64,000 bases of DNA, taken from positions 62,001-126,000 of the forward strand of contig JADYZM010000077.1 in assembly GCA_020853105.1 (NCBI GenBank), written 5' to 3'. Under the pieces are notes generated by a model. That model worked only from the letters and a program-made list of their open reading frames with translations. It ran no database searches and was not told the origin of the DNA. Below are positions 60,492 through 64,000 of the stretch, in pieces. How positions within the stretch are numbered: the first letter of the stretch is position 1; the number at the start of each line of letters is the position of its first letter. A program made the translations under genes and the position numbers. Source of the stretch: Flavobacteriales bacterium (GTDB taxonomy: Bacteria; Bacteroidota; Bacteroidia; Flavobacteriales_E; Vicingaceae).

Positions 60492-60536
60492 ATATACGAC
60501 AATAACTGTCATATCTATATATAATGTCGTATATAT
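60492..60536. promoter_or_regulatory. Inverted repeat/three half-sites upstream of HTH gene, putative autoregulatory operator
   Basis: ATATACGACA (60492) ... TGTCATAT (60507) ... TGTCGTATAT (60525). Confidence 0.5.
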
Positions 60537-60541
60537 GTTAC

Positions 60542-60838
60542 ATGAAATACGATTTTTATAATAACAATGAAATTCTTGAGTTGATTGGAAAGAAGCTTCA
60601 AGAATATAGGGTAAGCAAAAACATTTCACAAAAACAACTGTCAAAGATTACGGGAGTGAGCAGGTCCAGAATTAGTGATATTGAAAATGGATCACCATCA
60701 TCATTGGTGTCGTTGATAGAAATTATGAGGGCATTAAAAATATTGGATAATATTGAACTCCTTATACCTTCGGTGGTTAAATCTCCAAGAGAAGTTTTAA
60801 AAGAAACATTAAAAAAACGTAAAAGAGCTCGGCAATGA
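60542..60838 (+). CDS. Helix-turn-helix (XRE/HipB-like) transcriptional regulator
   Basis: IGKKLQEYRVSKNISQKQLSKITGVSRSRISDIENGSPSSLVSLIEIMRAL. Confidence 0.88.
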   Translation: MKYDFYNNNEILELIGKKLQEYRVSKNISQKQLSKITGVSRSRISDIENGSPSSLVSLIEIMRALKILDNIELLIPSVVKSPREVLKETLKKRKRARQ

Positions 60839-61070
60839 TTCCCAAAATCTAAATGTAATTATTGTATTTGCCCCATCAACAATAATATCTGAATAACTTA
60901 TAAATGCCGTACCACCATCTGACCAATAACCAACATGATAAAAATTAATATTTCCTCCACCCAAAGTTAGCAACTCCATTAAACAGATTAAAGAAATTGG
61001 TAGATGGGAAATAAATTCTTTAGCTTTACTAAACAGGAAATTTGCGATGTTCTGTACCTCGGCTCACGTT

Positions 61071-61133
61071 AAGCTATAAACAATTTACGTTAATAAAAAA
61101 GCATCGTAACACTTTGTTACGATGCTTTTTTAT
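61071..61133 (+). repeat. Right copy of imperfect direct repeat containing a terminator
   Basis: AAGCTATAAACaatTTACGtTAatAAAAAAGCATC...GATGCTTTTTTATT. Confidence 0.7.
61095..61131 (+). terminator. Rho-independent terminator
   Basis: AAAAAAGCATCGTAAC acttt GTTACGATGCTTTTTT. Confidence 0.85.
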
Positions 61134-61161
61134 TATTCCTTTGCGGCATATTTGAAATCCA

Positions 61162-62100
61162 TTGAAAAAACTTGTTTTTATCCTATTCTTAATCATAATT
61201 GAGTCTCATATTGTGTTATCGCAAATATTGGATATTAATAAACCTGTTTTCGCTGAAGAACCATTTTTTAACTCACAGTTTATTCAAAAAAATAAAATAA
61301 AATTAATAACCGGCTCCCGTTCCAGTAAAAAAGTTAAAGACATAATCCGTACGAAAGGACTAGATTATTATTATGAATTTAACACTCAAGGATATTTAAC
61401 AAAACAAATGTCAACTTTTCACAACCAGATTGAGAAAAAGGACACCAATGTAATCATCTATTATTATAACAATAAAAATTTAATTGAAACCGTCAGAAAA
61501 ACTGATAGTTACGGTTATTTTTCAAATCATTTTTTATACAATGATTCCAATAAGGTTATCTCACAAACGTATTGCAGAGATGAAAATCATTGTGATTTTA
61601 AAGGAGAATTTGATTTAGCAAAACAATACATAATAAATACTGACAGCTTTGCCTATGAAACCCAAGGTGAATTTATGCAGAAAAAGCAATTTTTTAATAA
61701 ATACAATAAGGTTTACCGTGAGGAATTCTTTTATTTCAATGATTTAGGGTACTTGAGAGAAATATATTCAAGATACATCATTGGAAACAAAAGGAATAAA
61801 ACACTCTACGAATATGATGAAAAGGGAAGGGTTGGTAAAATAATTTACATTGATGATGTCAGTAGTTCTAATCAAGAAAGTGAAATATTTATATACGATG
61901 ATTTGGACAATCTGTTAGAAATTAAATATTATCACAATGAAAAATGGAAAACGTCAAAGCAATTTTTATACGATAAGAAAACATATTTACTCACAGCACA
62001 ACTGATTCAAGATATAGAAACGGAATTTATTCAAATTATCCAATATCAATACGTGTTCTACACTGGCGAAACAACCAATCTGAGTTTCCAAGAAAAATAA
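61162..62100 (+). CDS. Exported protein with YD-repeat-like segments
   Basis: TTG start; signal peptide MKKLVFILFLIIIESHIVLSQ; YYEFNTQGYL, YEYDEKGRVGKIIYID, FIYDDLDNLLEIKYY. Confidence 0.75.
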   Translation: MKKLVFILFLIIIESHIVLSQILDINKPVFAEEPFFNSQFIQKNKIKLITGSRSSKKVKDIIRTKGLDYYYEFNTQGYLTKQMSTFHNQIEKKDTNVIIYYYNNKNLIETVRKTDSYGYFSNHFLYNDSNKVISQTYCRDENHCDFKGEFDLAKQYIINTDSFAYETQGEFMQKKQFFNKYNKVYREEFFYFNDLGYLREIYSRYIIGNKRNKTLYEYDEKGRVGKIIYIDDVSSSNQESEIFIYDDLDNLLEIKYYHNEKWKTSKQFLYDKKTYLLTAQLIQDIETEFIQIIQYQYVFYTGETTNLSFQEK

Positions 62101-62115
62101 GAGATATTGCTGACT

Positions 62116-62634
62116 CTATTGATAATATGGGGATATCATCAAATATACCAAGATTCCTGTAGCAGAAACATAGATCCAAATTGGAAAAGTAATTTTTGCA
62201 ATTCTACGGTGTTTGTCAAACTTTTCAGAGAGTGCTCTAACTAATGAAATTAAAATGAGGGGTACTAAAAATGCAGATAAAAAAATATGAGTAGTTAATA
62301 TAAAAAAGTATATCGTTTTTAAGATACCACTACCCCCATAAGGAGTAGATGGCATATTTGAGTGATAAACAACATAAGAAATTAAAAAAATACTTGAGAA
62401 AACAAATGCTGTCCACATCAACCTCTTGTGGAGTGGAATATTTTTCTTCTTAATTGCAAAAAAAGCAAAGAGTAGGATGATAAACGTTGCTGCATTAATT
62501 AGAGTATTGAATAAGGGGAGGTGTTTAAAAAAAGATTTCTCCAGGTTCTGTGATAGGGTCAATAAAACTATAAGAGTTAATATTGCTGATAAAATAAAAA
62601 AAAGAAGTGGCTTAATTTTTTTTAATAGATTCAT
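62116..62634 (-). CDS. DUF420-like membrane protein (cytochrome oxidase assembly context)
   Basis: Conserved His in TM segments (HKRLMWTAFVFSSIFLISYVVYH...HIFLSAFLVPLILIS); next to ctaB. Confidence 0.85.
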   Translation of the reverse strand: MNLLKKIKPLLFFILSAILTLIVLLTLSQNLEKSFFKHLPLFNTLINAATFIILLFAFFAIKKKNIPLHKRLMWTAFVFSSIFLISYVVYHSNMPSTPYGGSGILKTIYFFILTTHIFLSAFLVPLILISLVRALSEKFDKHRRIAKITFPIWIYVSATGILVYLMISPYYQ

Positions 62635-63524
62635 TGAACTTTATCGAAGAAGATGAATAGCAACGAGAAAATTAAGTAAAGATATGATAACAGCATGATG
62701 TGAAGAGCATATTTATTTTCACCTGATTTAACCAGCCTTACACATGGAATAATCATTAAGAAAGAGAATACTTGAAGTGCTACAGTTGATATTCTGCCGC
62801 TCAATCCAACCCATTCGGGTAGAAAACTACTTAAATACAACAGGATTGAACTTGATAAAATAATATATGCCGAAGTTTTATTTTTCTTCTGAAACGGTAA
62901 CATTTTATATCCCGCATTTGAATAATCGTTATGATATTTCCAAGCAATAGCCCAAAAATGAGGGAATTGCCACAAAAACTGAATAAAAAATAAAATCCCT
63001 GCTTCTAAGCTAAAACCACCAGTTGCTGCAACAAATCCAAGCATGGGTGGAAATGCACCCGGAAAAGCACCTACAAAAACGCCAAAAGTCGTAATTCTTT
63101 TTAGTGGGGTATAAACCGCTGCATATAAGAAAACAGCAAGTAATCCTAATACTCCACAAAGAATGTTAACTCCCAATCCTAACATTACAATACCTAAAAC
63201 TGTCATAAAAAAAGCTATAATCAGAGCTTCAGAAACTGCTAATTTTTGCTGTGGAAGAGGTCTGTTTTTTGTTCGCTCCATAATGGCGTCATAATCCCTT
63301 TCAATGATTTGATTAAAAGCATTTGAAGCTGCTGTAATCAAAAAGCCACCCAGAGTAAGCCAAACCAATGTTGATAGGGAAAAACTTTCCATTCCAATAA
63401 AATATCCAAAAAGAGATGAGATAACAACAAAAACTGCAATTTTTAACTTAAAAAGTGCAAAGTAGTTCTTTAATTTTTCAGAAAAACTGATAGAAGTTAT
63501 ATGTTCAGAATTGATTAAAGCCAT
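62631..63524 (-). CDS. ctaB: Protoheme IX farnesyltransferase (heme o synthase)
   Basis: NAFNQIIERDYDAIMERTKNRPLP, YTPLKRITTFGVFVGAFPGAFPPMLG. Confidence 0.95.
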   Translation of the reverse strand: MALINSEHITSISFSEKLKNYFALFKLKIAVFVVISSLFGYFIGMESFSLSTLVWLTLGGFLITAASNAFNQIIERDYDAIMERTKNRPLPQQKLAVSEALIIAFFMTVLGIVMLGLGVNILCGVLGLLAVFLYAAVYTPLKRITTFGVFVGAFPGAFPPMLGFVAATGGFSLEAGILFFIQFLWQFPHFWAIAWKYHNDYSNAGYKMLPFQKKNKTSAYIILSSSILLYLSSFLPEWVGLSGRISTVALQVFSFLMIIPCVRLVKSGENKYALHIMLLSYLYLIFSLLFIFFDKVQ

Positions 63525-63611
63525 CTAATATATGTTTTACAACATAAATACAAAGGAACACATTCTGAATTTAAAAAGCGAATTTCACAATGTTTTTTTT
63601 GTTTAATAGAA

Positions 63612-63639
63612 TTGAATTTTATATAAATAACTACATTTG
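63612..63639 (+). promoter_or_regulatory. Putative Bacteroidetes-type promoter for secA
   Basis: TTG -N17- TACATTTG (TAnnTTTG). Confidence 0.45.
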
Positions 63640-63722
63640 TCGGTTACATAATGTCATAATGTCGCAAACTAAAGAATGGACATAAATTTGACTCATTATA
63701 AGTACATAAAAAATAAATTAAA

Positions 63723-64000
63723 ATGGCAGGAGCAGGATTTCTAAACACCGTACTTAAAGTTTTTTTAGGAAGTAAAACCGATCGTGATTTAAAAGAATTA
63801 TCACCTATAGTTGAAAAAACCAATCAAATATATCAAACCCTTCAATCAATATCTAACGATGAACTTCGGGCAAAGACTCTCGACTTTAAAGCTAGAATAG
63901 CATCAAGATTGAAACCTGATGAAGATAAAATTGCTGAAATCAAAAGTAAAATTGAAAACGATGATTCGATTGATATTCTTGCAAAAGAAGAACTCTACAA
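63723..64000 (+). CDS. secA: Preprotein translocase SecA, N-terminal fragment (runs off window)
   Basis: MAGAGFLNTVLKVFLGSKTDRDLKELSPIVEKTNQIYQTLQSISNDELRAKTLDFKARI. Confidence 0.9.
   Translation, partial: MAGAGFLNTVLKVFLGSKTDRDLKELSPIVEKTNQIYQTLQSISNDELRAKTLDFKARIASRLKPDEDKIAEIKSKIENDDSIDILAKEELY

Overview
AT-rich Bacteroidetes (Flavobacteriales-like) chromosomal window. Most of it is housekeeping: rsgA, gldA, metK, ExbB/ExbD block, mtgA, ALDH7, truB-uppP-DUF3098-ftsX, leuS, tRNA-Val(UAC), rsmI, mlaEF, feoAB, ruvB, a CBS-like enzyme, namZ-like, ctaB and the start of secA. It also carries type IX secretion cargo: two M43 metalloproteases, a 3453-aa SprB-repeat adhesin and a PorP/SprF partner. 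Accessory parts of most interest: (1) a duplicated three-gene lipoprotein cassette at 0.3-4.4 kb, with near-identical promoter/leader DNA but divergent Cys-rich mature regions; (2) an XRE-controlled operon at 18.7-21.0 kb encoding a Cys-rich-tailed lipoprotein and two membrane proteins; (3) the SprB-repeat adhesin, whose 38 repeats show almost perfect cysteine co-variation and a ~0.9 kb higher-order period; (4) an ECF sigma factor paired with a TM/PKD/T9SS-CTD-like protein; (5) a probable SAM-II riboswitch upstream of metK; (6) a small HTH island between two homologous terminator repeats at 60.2-61.1 kb. All assignments come from reading motifs in the sequence and supplied translations; no database search was run.
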